NCBI GenBank assembly: GCA_021772695.1
Contig: JAJFLL010000186.1
Span: 1 to 8,272 of the forward strand
DNA: 8,272 nt
Origin: Deltaproteobacteria bacterium
GTDB lineage: Bacteria > UBA10199 > DSSB01
Direction: 5' to 3'
In this document: positions 1-6,224 of the stretch, one piece after another
How the letters are laid out: the number at the start of each line of letters is the position of its first letter
Numbering within the stretch: position 1 is the first letter of the stretch
Notes under the pieces: model-generated
Databases searched by the model: none
What the model saw: only the letters and a program-made list of their open reading frames with translations
Told to the model about the DNA's origin: nothing
Program-made: the position numbers and the translations under genes

Positions 1-1071
1 GAAGAAGCCAGGAAGGGACTTGGTAAGACCGCACCCAATCCTCCGGTTGGTGCGGTTTTGGTTCGAGGTGAAAAAATCCTCGCCAAGGCCTTCCACCCTA
101 AGGCTGGTGCAGCACATGCAGAAAAATTGGTCCTTAAAAAATATCCCAAGGCCGTCGGTGCCACCCTCTACGTGACCTTAGAGCCCTGTTGTCATTTACT
201 AAAAAAAACCCCGCCTTGTGTACCTGCCATTCTTGAAAGTCAGGTCAAAAGAGTGGTGGTGGGCTGCCGAGACCCCAATCCGCAGGTGGCCGGCCGGGGC
301 ATTCGTGCCTTGCGACGGGCGGGTGTCGAGGTGCAAACCGGTATTCTCCAACAAGAATGTGAAGAGCTGATTCGTTATTTTCGCCACGGTATGTTGCATG
401 GGACTCCCTATGTGACCCTAAAAGTAGCCAGCTCATTGGATGGCCGAGTGGCACTGAAGAATGGTCAATCCCAATGGATTACTTCCGAGGCTTCCCGCAA
501 GCAGACTCATTTGTTACGATCTCAATCCGATGCCATTTTGGTTGGCATCGGCACCGTATTACAAGACGACCCTAGGTTAAATGTGCGCATCAAAAAGGGG
601 CCGGCTCCCATTCGGATCGTCTTGGACCCTCAATTAGAAATTGGCCTTAAAGCCAGAGTCCTCAACTCTAAATGGGGCCCAGCGACCTGGGTGTTTACTA
701 AGCCCGAAAAGTTAAAGCACAAGAAAGCCAAGGCACTACTCCATTCAGGGATTCAGGTGCTCCCATGTCCCCTTAAAAAGGGGCGGGGCTTTGACCTAGG
801 GAAACTACTGAAGACCTTAAGCGCCAAGGGGATTCATGCCTTAATGGTGGAAGGCGGGCCAGGGGTATGGGGTCGATTTCTGACCCAAGGTTTTTGGAAT
901 GAGCTGCAAATGTTTGTGGCCCCAAAAATACTTGGGGCCGACGCTAAGTCTTGGACTCCCGCATTGGGCTTGAAAAAACTACCTCAGCGAGCTCTAGGAG
1001 ATCCTCACCGGGTAGAGCGTTTGGATGAGGATTTGTGGCTAACCTATCGGAATCCCCGTAAAAAAACATAA
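1..1071 (+). CDS. ribD: Bifunctional RibD: diaminohydroxyphosphoribosylaminopyrimidine deaminase / 5-amino-6-(5-phosphoribosylamino)uracil reductase, 5' partial
   Basis: Catalyses the second and third steps of riboflavin synthesis in the cytoplasm: zinc-dependent deamination of the pyrimidine made by GTP cyclohydrolase II, then NADPH-dependent reduction of the ribose. The frame is open from base 1 and the TAPNPPVGAV motif begins at fragment residue 10, so the real start lies upstream; by comparison with E. coli and B. subtilis about 10 residues are missing. The TTG at 58 is not a start. The 356-residue fragment has an N-terminal deaminase domain (about 1-130) with His39 and catalytic Glu41 in HAE, and zinc cysteines Cys63 and Cys73. 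The reductase domain (about 135-350) shows the SLDGR motif, VGIGTVLQDDPRL and VEGG at 283-286. Odd point: the cysteine spacing is C-x9-C, one residue longer than the usual PCSHxG[KR]TPPC loop, and the loop Gly is gone. The phosphate-contacting His and a Lys are still present. Identity is certain; full deaminase activity is not. Confidence 0.96.
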   Translation, partial: EEARKGLGKTAPNPPVGAVLVRGEKILAKAFHPKAGAAHAEKLVLKKYPKAVGATLYVTLEPCCHLLKKTPPCVPAILESQVKRVVVGCRDPNPQVAGRGIRALRRAGVEVQTGILQQECEELIRYFRHGMLHGTPYVTLKVASSLDGRVALKNGQSQWITSEASRKQTHLLRSQSDAILVGIGTVLQDDPRLNVRIKKGPAPIRIVLDPQLEIGLKARVLNSKWGPATWVFTKPEKLKHKKAKALLHSGIQVLPCPLKKGRGFDLGKLLKTLSAKGIHALMVEGGPGVWGRFLTQGFWNELQMFVAPKILGADAKSWTPALGLKKLPQRALGDPHRVERLDEDLWLTYRNPRKKT

Positions 1072-1159
1072 TTATTCGAAGTAGATAAGGCTATTGGCCC
1101 ATGGGTAGTTTTACCGACTTGACGCAGGGTGCCTTTGCCCGCTAGCAAGCTTAAGTTTC

Positions 1160-1801
1160 ATGTTTACCGGAATTGTCGAAGGGGTTGGAGAGATTACCAG
1201 CGTGCACGCGCAGGCCAGTCACACGAAATTGGCCATTCGGGCCCCCTTTTCCCTAAAGGATACCAAGGTGGGCGATTCCATAGCCATCGATGGCTGTTGT
1301 CTGACCGTTACCAAAAAAGCCGGTAGGGTGTTTCAGGCAGATATTTCTCCGGAGACCTTGCGAGTCACCACCTTGGGGAAATTGGTCCAGGGGTCCAAAG
1401 TGAATGTGGAAAGACCCCTCAGAGTGGGTGACCGCTTGGGAGGTCATTGGGTACAAGGTCATGTGGATGGAGTGGGAAAATTAGAATCGGTAAAAAAGGT
1501 GCGGGCGAAGCCGCAAAATTATTTTTTATTAACGGTAAAAGTTCCAAAGGGATTGGAAAGCTACATGGTCGCGAAGGGTTCGGTGACCGTTGATGGAATT
1601 TCCCTTACGGTAAATAAGGTTAAGAGCCATCTTATCGAGCTCTGCATTATTCCACATACCCAGCACCGGACCACTTTGACAGGAAAAAAGGCCGGTGCTA
1701 CCCTGAATTTAGAAGCAGATGTTTTGTTAAAATATATCGATCAATCCTTCAATCGGATCAGTAAAACATGGTTGGCGAAACAAAAAACCAAGTCCAAATA
1801 G
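1160..1801 (+). CDS. ribE: Riboflavin synthase, alpha subunit
   Basis: Performs the last step of the pathway, dismutation of two 6,7-dimethyl-8-ribityllumazine molecules into riboflavin and the pyrimidine that RibH reuses. The protein has 213 residues, normal for the family, and shows the two homologous lumazine-binding barrels. Barrel one has the canonical MFTGIVEGVGEI start, IAIDGCCLTVT, SPETLRVTT and NVERPLRVGDRLGGH. Barrel two has VQGHVDGVGKL, VTVDGISLTV, IPHTQHRTT and NLEADVLLKYID. The start is fixed by the MFTGIVE motif, although no good Shine-Dalgarno lies within 15 nt upstream. The gene sits 88 nt after ribD and its last 34 nt overlap ribBA. The C-terminal tail (SKTWLAKQKTKSK) is basic and falls in the overlap. 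The name follows the eubacterial convention where ribE is riboflavin synthase (ribC in E. coli). Confidence 0.97.
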   Translation: MFTGIVEGVGEITSVHAQASHTKLAIRAPFSLKDTKVGDSIAIDGCCLTVTKKAGRVFQADISPETLRVTTLGKLVQGSKVNVERPLRVGDRLGGHWVQGHVDGVGKLESVKKVRAKPQNYFLLTVKVPKGLESYMVAKGSVTVDGISLTVNKVKSHLIELCIIPHTQHRTTLTGKKAGATLNLEADVLLKYIDQSFNRISKTWLAKQKTKSK

Positions 1802-3024
1802 AATTAAAAGAACTCAATCGATCCATCGAACGGGTAAAGCAAGCCTTGGCTGATTACGCTGAAGGTAAGATGGTCATCTTGGTCGACGACGAGGATCGTG
1901 AGAATGAAGGCGATTTGGCCATGGCCGCTGAGAAGGTCACCCCTGAAGCCATAAACTTTATGGCCAAGTATGCGCGTGGGTTAATCTGCCTTTCCCTTAC
2001 CGAAGACAAAGTACAGCAACTCAATCTACCCTTGATGGTTCAAGAAAATAGTTCCTTATTTGAAACGGGATTCACCGTATCGATCGATGCTCGTGACGGC
2101 ACCACCACCGGCATCAGTGCCAAAGATCGAGCCGTCACCATTCTTACGGCCATTAAAGACGGCTGTCGCCCAGAAGAATTGGCTCGTCCGGGCCATATTT
2201 TTCCATTGAAGGCCAAAAAGGGTGGAGTGCTGGTGCGCACCGGTCAAACGGAAGGATCCATTGACTTAGCACGGCTAGCGGGTTTTCAATCGGCAGGAGT
2301 GATCTGTGAGATTATGAATGATGACGGTACCATGGCCCGCATGCCCGACCTCGAGGTATTCGCAAAAGACCATAAGCTATGTATCGTCTCCATCGCAGAT
2401 ATCATTCGATATCGTATGCAATACGAAAGTTTGGTTCGCCCCAGCAGCGAAGCTGATCTTCCCACTGAATTTGGACATTTTAAAATTAAAATTTTTGAAA
2501 ACGATGTGGATTCCAACCACCATGTGGCATTGGTGAGGGGGGAGATTTCCATAGAAGACGAAGTACTGGTTCGGGTGCATTCGCAATGTTTGACCGGAGA
2601 CGCGTTTGGTTCCCTGCGTTGCGATTGTGGTCCCCAATTACATCGCGCTATGGAAATGGTTGCCCTAGAAGATAAAGGCATCATCCTTTATATTCGGCAG
2701 GAAGGGCGAGGCATCGGTCTTGATAACAAAATTAAGGCCTATACCTTGCAAGAACAGGGCTATGATACGGTAGAGGCCAATGAAAAACTTGGTTTTAAGC
2801 CCGACCTCAGAGATTACGGAATCGGAGCACAAATTCTAGCCAGCCTTGGGGTCAAAAAAATTAGATTAATGACCAATAACCCGAAAAAGATCGTGGGCCT
2901 GGAAGGTTATGGTATGCGCATCGTAGAACGGGTGCCCGTAGAGATTCCTCCAAATCGTTCCAACGAACAATATTTAGCGACCAAACGCGATAAATTAGGC
3001 CACTTGTTGAAAAAGGGTTCTTGA
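1768..3024 (+). CDS. ribBA: Bifunctional RibBA: 3,4-dihydroxy-2-butanone 4-phosphate synthase / GTP cyclohydrolase II, with altered DHBP synthase active site
   Basis: This 418-residue fusion supplies both entry points of riboflavin synthesis. The RibB half (about 20-225) makes dihydroxybutanone phosphate from ribulose 5-phosphate. The RibA half (about 226-418) opens GTP. RibB motifs seen are the acidic loop DDEDRENEGDL (40-50), TTTGISAKDRA, and GHIFPL with His143. The next motif, normally G-H-T-E-A, reads G-Q-T-E-G, so Gln160 replaces the conserved metal-binding His. The spacing from His143 is the normal 17 residues. RibA looks intact: zinc cysteines 274, 285 and 287 (C-x10-C-x-C), YIRQEGRGIGL from 308, YGIGAQIL, RLMTNNPKK and the terminal LGHLL. 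ATG 1768 overlaps the end of ribE by 34 nt; the next in-frame ATG (Met35) lies inside the GKMVILVDD core, so 1768 is preferred. ribH follows after 3 nt. GTP cyclohydrolase activity is expected; DHBP synthase activity is doubtful from the substitution. Confidence 0.95.
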   Translation: MVGETKNQVQIELKELNRSIERVKQALADYAEGKMVILVDDEDRENEGDLAMAAEKVTPEAINFMAKYARGLICLSLTEDKVQQLNLPLMVQENSSLFETGFTVSIDARDGTTTGISAKDRAVTILTAIKDGCRPEELARPGHIFPLKAKKGGVLVRTGQTEGSIDLARLAGFQSAGVICEIMNDDGTMARMPDLEVFAKDHKLCIVSIADIIRYRMQYESLVRPSSEADLPTEFGHFKIKIFENDVDSNHHVALVRGEISIEDEVLVRVHSQCLTGDAFGSLRCDCGPQLHRAMEMVALEDKGIILYIRQEGRGIGLDNKIKAYTLQEQGYDTVEANEKLGFKPDLRDYGIGAQILASLGVKKIRLMTNNPKKIVGLEGYGMRIVERVPVEIPPNRSNEQYLATKRDKLGHLLKKGS

Positions 3025-3027
3025 TAG

Positions 3028-3504
3028 ATGGGAATCACCTCTGAAACATCAGCGGATTTAAATGCTCAAGGCTTGCGATTGGCCGTAGTGGCTAGTCGAT
3101 ATAATGAAGAAGTTTGCGCAGGCCTGGTTCGCGGCGCCATCCAAGAGTTAGAGCGCTTGGGCTTAAAACCCGATCAGGTTCCAGTTTACCGTGTGCCCGG
3201 CGCCTTTGAATTGGCATTTTTAGCCAAGACCCTGGCCGATACCGGCAAAATAGATGGCGTGATTTGTCTGGGTACCGTCATTCGTGGAGAGACGGCACAT
3301 TTTGATTATGTCTGCCAGGGTACGACCATGGGTGTCCAAACGGCGATGCTGCAAACCGGAGTACCCATGGCCTTTGGTGTATTGACTACCGACACTTTGA
3401 ATCAAGCCTTGGCTCGAGCAGGTGATGACACGCAAAATAAAGGTTTGGAAGCGGCCCAGACGGTCGTTTCCATGGTTTTATTAAAAAAACGCATTAAGAC
3501 CTAA
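3028..3504 (+). CDS. ribH: 6,7-dimethyl-8-ribityllumazine synthase
   Basis: Condenses 5-amino-6-ribitylaminouracil with dihydroxybutanone phosphate, the product of the RibB reaction, to give the lumazine substrate of riboflavin synthase. In most bacteria it assembles into 60-mer capsids or pentamers. The 158-residue length is typical. Motifs: VVASRYNEEV near residue 20, VPGAFELAFLA, LGTVIRGETAHFDYV with the catalytic His at 91, FGVLTTDTLNQALARAG and NKGLEAA. The position usually filled by Phe in SRFN is Tyr, a tolerated aromatic. An AAAAGGG Shine-Dalgarno at 3011-3017 lies 10 nt before the ATG. The gene follows ribBA after 3 nt (ribBA ends TGA, followed at once by TAG and this ATG), so it is almost certainly co-transcribed and perhaps translationally coupled. 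Confidence 0.97.
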   Translation: MGITSETSADLNAQGLRLAVVASRYNEEVCAGLVRGAIQELERLGLKPDQVPVYRVPGAFELAFLAKTLADTGKIDGVICLGTVIRGETAHFDYVCQGTTMGVQTAMLQTGVPMAFGVLTTDTLNQALARAGDDTQNKGLEAAQTVVSMVLLKKRIKT

Positions 3505-3516
3505 AGGCAAAAGCCC

Positions 3517-3957
3517 ATGGGATTGCGCCGAAGGGCCCGAGAAGCGGCCCTCCAATTGCTCTATGAAATAGATCTTTGCCAAAAGGAATCGGGAGAGGTG
3601 TCCCCGGAATCCTTTCGCACCGGTTCAATTATTCAAGGAATCGACGAACAAGATCCCATGGAAGCTGATTTGATTCAATTTTGTGAAGAACTGGTTCGGG
3701 GAGTCCCTCGAAATGTGAATGAAATCGATCGCTTGATCGAATCTCACTCGACCCACTGGAAAATCTCGCGGATGGCCTTGGTTGATCGAAATATATTGCG
3801 TATGGCGGTATTTGAACTTTTATATTGTGCAGACATTCCCGCCTCGGTTTCCATCAATGAGGCTATAGAAATTGGAAAACGATTTGGCACCGAGGAATCC
3901 GGAGCCTTTATCAATGGAGTGCTAGACCACATTGCCAAAGACATCAAAAAGCGTTAA
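3517..3957 (+). CDS. nusB: Transcription antitermination factor NusB
   Basis: NusB binds boxA RNA together with ribosomal protein S10 (NusE) in rRNA antitermination complexes. The 146-residue all-helical protein has the arginine-rich amino end (MGLRRRAREAALQLLYEID) and the C-terminal signature HWKISRMALVDRNILRMA followed by DIPASVSINEAIEIGKRFG and FINGVLDHI. The stretch at about 24-50 is acidic and somewhat variable, as is usual. An AAAGG Shine-Dalgarno at 3503-3507, overlapping the ribH stop, is 9 nt from the ATG. The gene is 12 nt after ribH; ribH-nusB adjacency is widespread in bacteria and probably reflects operon inheritance rather than a functional link to flavins. Confidence 0.96.
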   Translation: MGLRRRAREAALQLLYEIDLCQKESGEVSPESFRTGSIIQGIDEQDPMEADLIQFCEELVRGVPRNVNEIDRLIESHSTHWKISRMALVDRNILRMAVFELLYCADIPASVSINEAIEIGKRFGTEESGAFINGVLDHIAKDIKKR

Positions 3958-3969
3958 AAACTCTTAGCC

Positions 3970-4488
3970 ATGATTCAATTAAAAATAACCAGTGATTCCC
4001 TAGATGAGGTCTCCAATGAGTTGGCCTTGGTGCTCGCCTATCAAGATGTTCGGCCTTTGAAAGGGCAGGCAGGTTTGCTCGACTGGCGCCTGAATGGGTA
4101 TCTTTCTGATTTGATCATGCAAAATCGGTTTCAAGGTGAAGAGGGAGAAGCCTTGTTGATGCCGTCATTGAACCGGGTAGGGGTAAAAGAAATTTTAATT
4201 TTGGGATTGGGTGATTCTAAAAATATAGGCGATCAAAATTTGCCGAATTACGTTTCTATGATCTTAGAAAAACTGCTTAAAAAAAGAAACACCAGTTTTT
4301 GTCTTTCCCTTAGCGATTTGGCCGGAAGCATGTTTGAGTGGCGCAATACTGTCAGACTTTTTATCTCGATGCTTTCCGGAAAAGACGAAGGCTATCATAT
4401 TGCCCTTTTAGAGCCTGAAGCCTTTGTTGAAGATGCCAGAAAAAGACATATGGATTTTGCCTACGACGTTCAAGTGCAATATTCCTGA
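3970..4488 (+). CDS. Stand-alone M17 leucyl aminopeptidase N-terminal (macro-like) domain protein
   Basis: A 172-residue protein of unknown function. Its sequence resembles the N-terminal domain of M17 leucyl aminopeptidases (PF02789-like): a hydrophobic strand, then DVRPLKGQAGLLDWRLNGYLS (26-46), a FQGEEGEALLMPS turn (54-66) and the strand-loop KEILILGLGDSK (73-84). That last element is the VGLG-type loop of the domain. Nothing resembling the catalytic C-terminal domain (NTDAEGRL metal site) follows: the frame ends with tandem TGA stops and ffh begins 25 nt later, so this is a domain-only protein and not a frameshift remnant. No signal peptide or membrane segment is seen. No convincing Shine-Dalgarno precedes the ATG, 12 nt after nusB. 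A peptidase role is not supported; a macro-like ligand- or protein-binding role is only inference. The family call is from recognised motifs and has not been confirmed by a profile search. Confidence 0.75.
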   Translation: MIQLKITSDSLDEVSNELALVLAYQDVRPLKGQAGLLDWRLNGYLSDLIMQNRFQGEEGEALLMPSLNRVGVKEILILGLGDSKNIGDQNLPNYVSMILEKLLKKRNTSFCLSLSDLAGSMFEWRNTVRLFISMLSGKDEGYHIALLEPEAFVEDARKRHMDFAYDVQVQYS

Positions 4489-4513
4489 TGAGTGTGTGTA
4501 AGGGTTTTGAAAC

Positions 4514-5845
4514 ATGTTCCAACAACTTTCCGATAAATTTCATGACATACTAGATCACCTCAAAGGTCGGGGCAAACTGACCGAAGACCATATCGAGCAA
4601 ACCCTCAGGCAGGTTCGGTTAAATCTACTTGAGGCCGATGTAAATTTTAAGGTGGTCAAAGAATTTTGCGAGCAGGTCAAAGCCAAGGCCATGGGGAGCG
4701 AGGTCCATCAAAGTTTGTCGCCCGACAAACAATTTATCAAGATTTTCCACCAACAATTGACCGATATCATGGGAGTTCCTCAAGAGATCTCTCTGCAGCA
4801 CAAACCCCCGGTGGTGATTTTGCTCTGTGGTCTGCAAGGCTCGGGAAAAACCACTACTGCGGCAAAGCTGGCCCGTTATTTCAAAGAAGAAAAAAAGCGA
4901 TTTCCGTACCTAGTGCCTGCCGACGTTTATCGACCTGCGGCCATCGAACAATTAAAGACTTTGGCAACTCGCATCGATGTTCCCTATTACGATACTCATC
5001 CCAAAGATAATCCGGTCAAGGTATGTAAAAAGGCCGTGGCCATTGCCGAGGATCGTGGTTACGACCTGGTTATATTAGATACCGCTGGGCGACTTCAGAT
5101 CGACAAAGAAATGATGAAAGAGCTGGGGAAGATTCAGAGCAAAGTAAAGGTGCATCAATCCCTATTGGTCGTCGATGCGATGACCGGACAAGAAGCCGTC
5201 AACGTTGCAAAAAGTTTTCATGACTTATTAAATATCGGTGGGGTGGTCCTTACGAAAATGGACGGTGATGCTCGAGGTGGTGCGGCCCTTTCCGTTAAAT
5301 ATATCACTGGCTGTCCCATCTACTTTGCGGGGATTGGTGAAAAGGTTGAAGATTTAGAGCCGTTCTATCCCGATCGTGTGGCCTCACGAATTCTGGGTAT
5401 GGGCGACATGATGTCCCTGATCGAAAAGGCCGAGAAAGAGTTTGATCAGGAAGAAGCCAAAAAAATGACCGCGAAGGTCTTAAAGAACAGCTTTACCCTA
5501 GAAGATTTTCGTTCTCAGTTATTGCAAATGAAAAAGCTGGGTTCTCTAGACAAGGTCATGGGAATGTTGCCGGGCATGGGCAAAATCAAAAACCAAATCA
5601 ATCCTCAAGAATTAGAAGGCCAATTAAAGCGAAAAGAAGCCATTCTCAATTCCATGACGCCGCAAGAACGACGGCGGTCTAAGATCTTGAACGGGAAGCG
5701 ACGCCTTCGCATCGCCAAAGGGAGCGGTACCCAAGTCAGTGAGGTCAATCGCATGATCAAAGAATTCGAGCAGATGCAAAAGATGATGAAAAAGTTTGGA
5801 AAATTTGGGGCCAAGGGTCTTAGAGGCCTCATGCCGGGATTTTAA
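4514..5845 (+). CDS. ffh: Signal recognition particle protein Ffh (SRP54 GTPase)
   Basis: Ffh binds 4.5S RNA and the signal sequences of nascent inner-membrane proteins, and docks with FtsY at the membrane in a GTP-dependent way. The 443 residues show the complete NG-M layout: N-domain helical bundle (1-90, with TLRQVRLNLLEADVN), then the G domain with the P-loop GLQGSGKTTT (106-115), DVYRPAAIEQL, DTAGR (189-193) and TKMDGDARGG (247-256). The methionine-rich M domain (about 325-443) contains MLPGMGK, the RNA-contacting RRLRIAKGSG (396-405), and a Met/Lys-rich end (MQKMMKKFGKFG, ending LMPGF). An AAGGG Shine-Dalgarno at 4500-4504 lies 9 nt before the ATG. It is followed by a 131-nt gap and then rpsP; ffh-rpsP adjacency is common in bacteria. 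Confidence 0.98.
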   Translation: MFQQLSDKFHDILDHLKGRGKLTEDHIEQTLRQVRLNLLEADVNFKVVKEFCEQVKAKAMGSEVHQSLSPDKQFIKIFHQQLTDIMGVPQEISLQHKPPVVILLCGLQGSGKTTTAAKLARYFKEEKKRFPYLVPADVYRPAAIEQLKTLATRIDVPYYDTHPKDNPVKVCKKAVAIAEDRGYDLVILDTAGRLQIDKEMMKELGKIQSKVKVHQSLLVVDAMTGQEAVNVAKSFHDLLNIGGVVLTKMDGDARGGAALSVKYITGCPIYFAGIGEKVEDLEPFYPDRVASRILGMGDMMSLIEKAEKEFDQEEAKKMTAKVLKNSFTLEDFRSQLLQMKKLGSLDKVMGMLPGMGKIKNQINPQELEGQLKRKEAILNSMTPQERRRSKILNGKRRLRIAKGSGTQVSEVNRMIKEFEQMQKMMKKFGKFGAKGLRGLMPGF

Positions 5846-5860
5846 CTCGCCGGGCCTGAG
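5828..5860 (+). other. Imperfect GC-rich stem-loop across the ffh stop codon
   Basis: CTCATGCCGGG (5828-5838) can pair with CCGGGCCTGAG (5850-5860) in 9 of 11 positions, with mismatches at 5832/5856 and 5836/5852 and an 11-nt loop containing the ffh stop. It is not followed by a T-run (the next bases are TAGTTAAAAATT), so it is a poor intrinsic terminator. It may be an mRNA 3'-end or processing structure, or chance. Confidence 0.3.
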
Positions 5861-5903
5861 TAGTTAAAAATTAAGTAATTTCATATAGATACACCTAGAC
5901 CCA

Positions 5904-5926
5904 CTTCTAAGCTTGATCTTGAGAAG
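5904..5926 (+). promoter_or_regulatory. Possible hairpin in the rpsP leader
   Basis: CTTCT (5904-5908) pairs with AGAAG (5922-5926), and AAG (5909-5911) with CTT (5918-5920), leaving a bulged G at 5921 and a 6-nt loop. A second short stem, GGCCC (5926-5930) with GGGCC (5945-5949), overlaps its last base. Both lie in the 131-nt gap between ffh and rpsP, the place where a ribosomal-protein leader could act. No known leader motif is recognised and no strong promoter is seen in this gap. Confidence 0.25.
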
Positions 5927-5976
5927 GCCCTGTGTCAGTAAAGCGGGCCCCATTGAATGAAGGTGAATAAATTTTT

Positions 5977-6219
5977 ATGGTTAAGATACGACTCGCCAGA
6001 CATGGCACCAAGAAAAGACCCTTTTACCGCATCGTCGCGGCCCACAAGGAATTCGCTCGTAACGGCCGCTTCCTCGAAATTTTAGGGACTTACAATCCCC
6101 GGGTCGAAGAGAATTCCGTCACTCTCAAGTCGGAGCGTATCCAACATTGGCTTCAGGTGGGCGCCCAGCCTACCGATACGGTTCGTCAAATCCTCAAGAA
6201 ACATCTTAAAGCCGCTTAA
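5977..6219 (+). CDS. rpsP: 30S ribosomal protein S16
   Basis: S16 binds 16S rRNA early in assembly of the small subunit. The 80-residue protein has the canonical MVKIRLARHGTKKRPFYRIV start with the basic RNA-binding surface, then NGRFLEILGTYNPR and the VGAQPTDTVRQILKK helix. Shine-Dalgarno AAGGTG at 5960-5965 is 11 nt from the ATG, a slightly long spacing. It opens the rpsP-rimM-trmD-methyltransferase block. rimM starts only 5 nt after the stop, leaving no room for the small KH-domain RNA-binding protein gene (khpA) often found at this position in Firmicutes and many deltaproteobacteria. Confidence 0.98.
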   Translation: MVKIRLARHGTKKRPFYRIVAAHKEFARNGRFLEILGTYNPRVEENSVTLKSERIQHWLQVGAQPTDTVRQILKKHLKAA

Positions 6220-6224
6220 ATTTC

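Noticed and set aside
58..60. TTG at 58 as the start of ribD
   Set aside because: The PNPPVGAV motif required in RibD is upstream in the same open frame, so the gene begins before base 1.
1072..1159. FMN riboswitch upstream of ribE
   Set aside because: The gap is 88 nt and lacks the conserved AGGGTGAAATTCCC-type core and paired arms; an AGGGTG at 1126-1131 is the only resemblance. Any riboswitch would more likely lie upstream of ribD, outside the window.
1129..1326. 65-residue frame overlapping the start of ribE
   Set aside because: It lies in another frame over the conserved ribE amino end and shows no protein motifs.
2286..2684. 132-residue minus-strand frame within ribBA
   Set aside because: It is antisense to the highly conserved ribBA junction and RibA zinc motif and has no recognisable domain; it is a by-product of codon use.
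4488..4553. 21-codon ORF starting TGATG at the M17_N stop and overlapping the ffh start
   Set aside because: The TGATG arrangement looks like coupling, but the peptide shows no motif, and ffh has its own AAGGG Shine-Dalgarno and certain start at 4514.
4666..5010. 114-residue plus-strand frame within ffh
   Set aside because: It is an alternative frame of the ffh N and G domains; the ffh frame carries all GTPase motifs.
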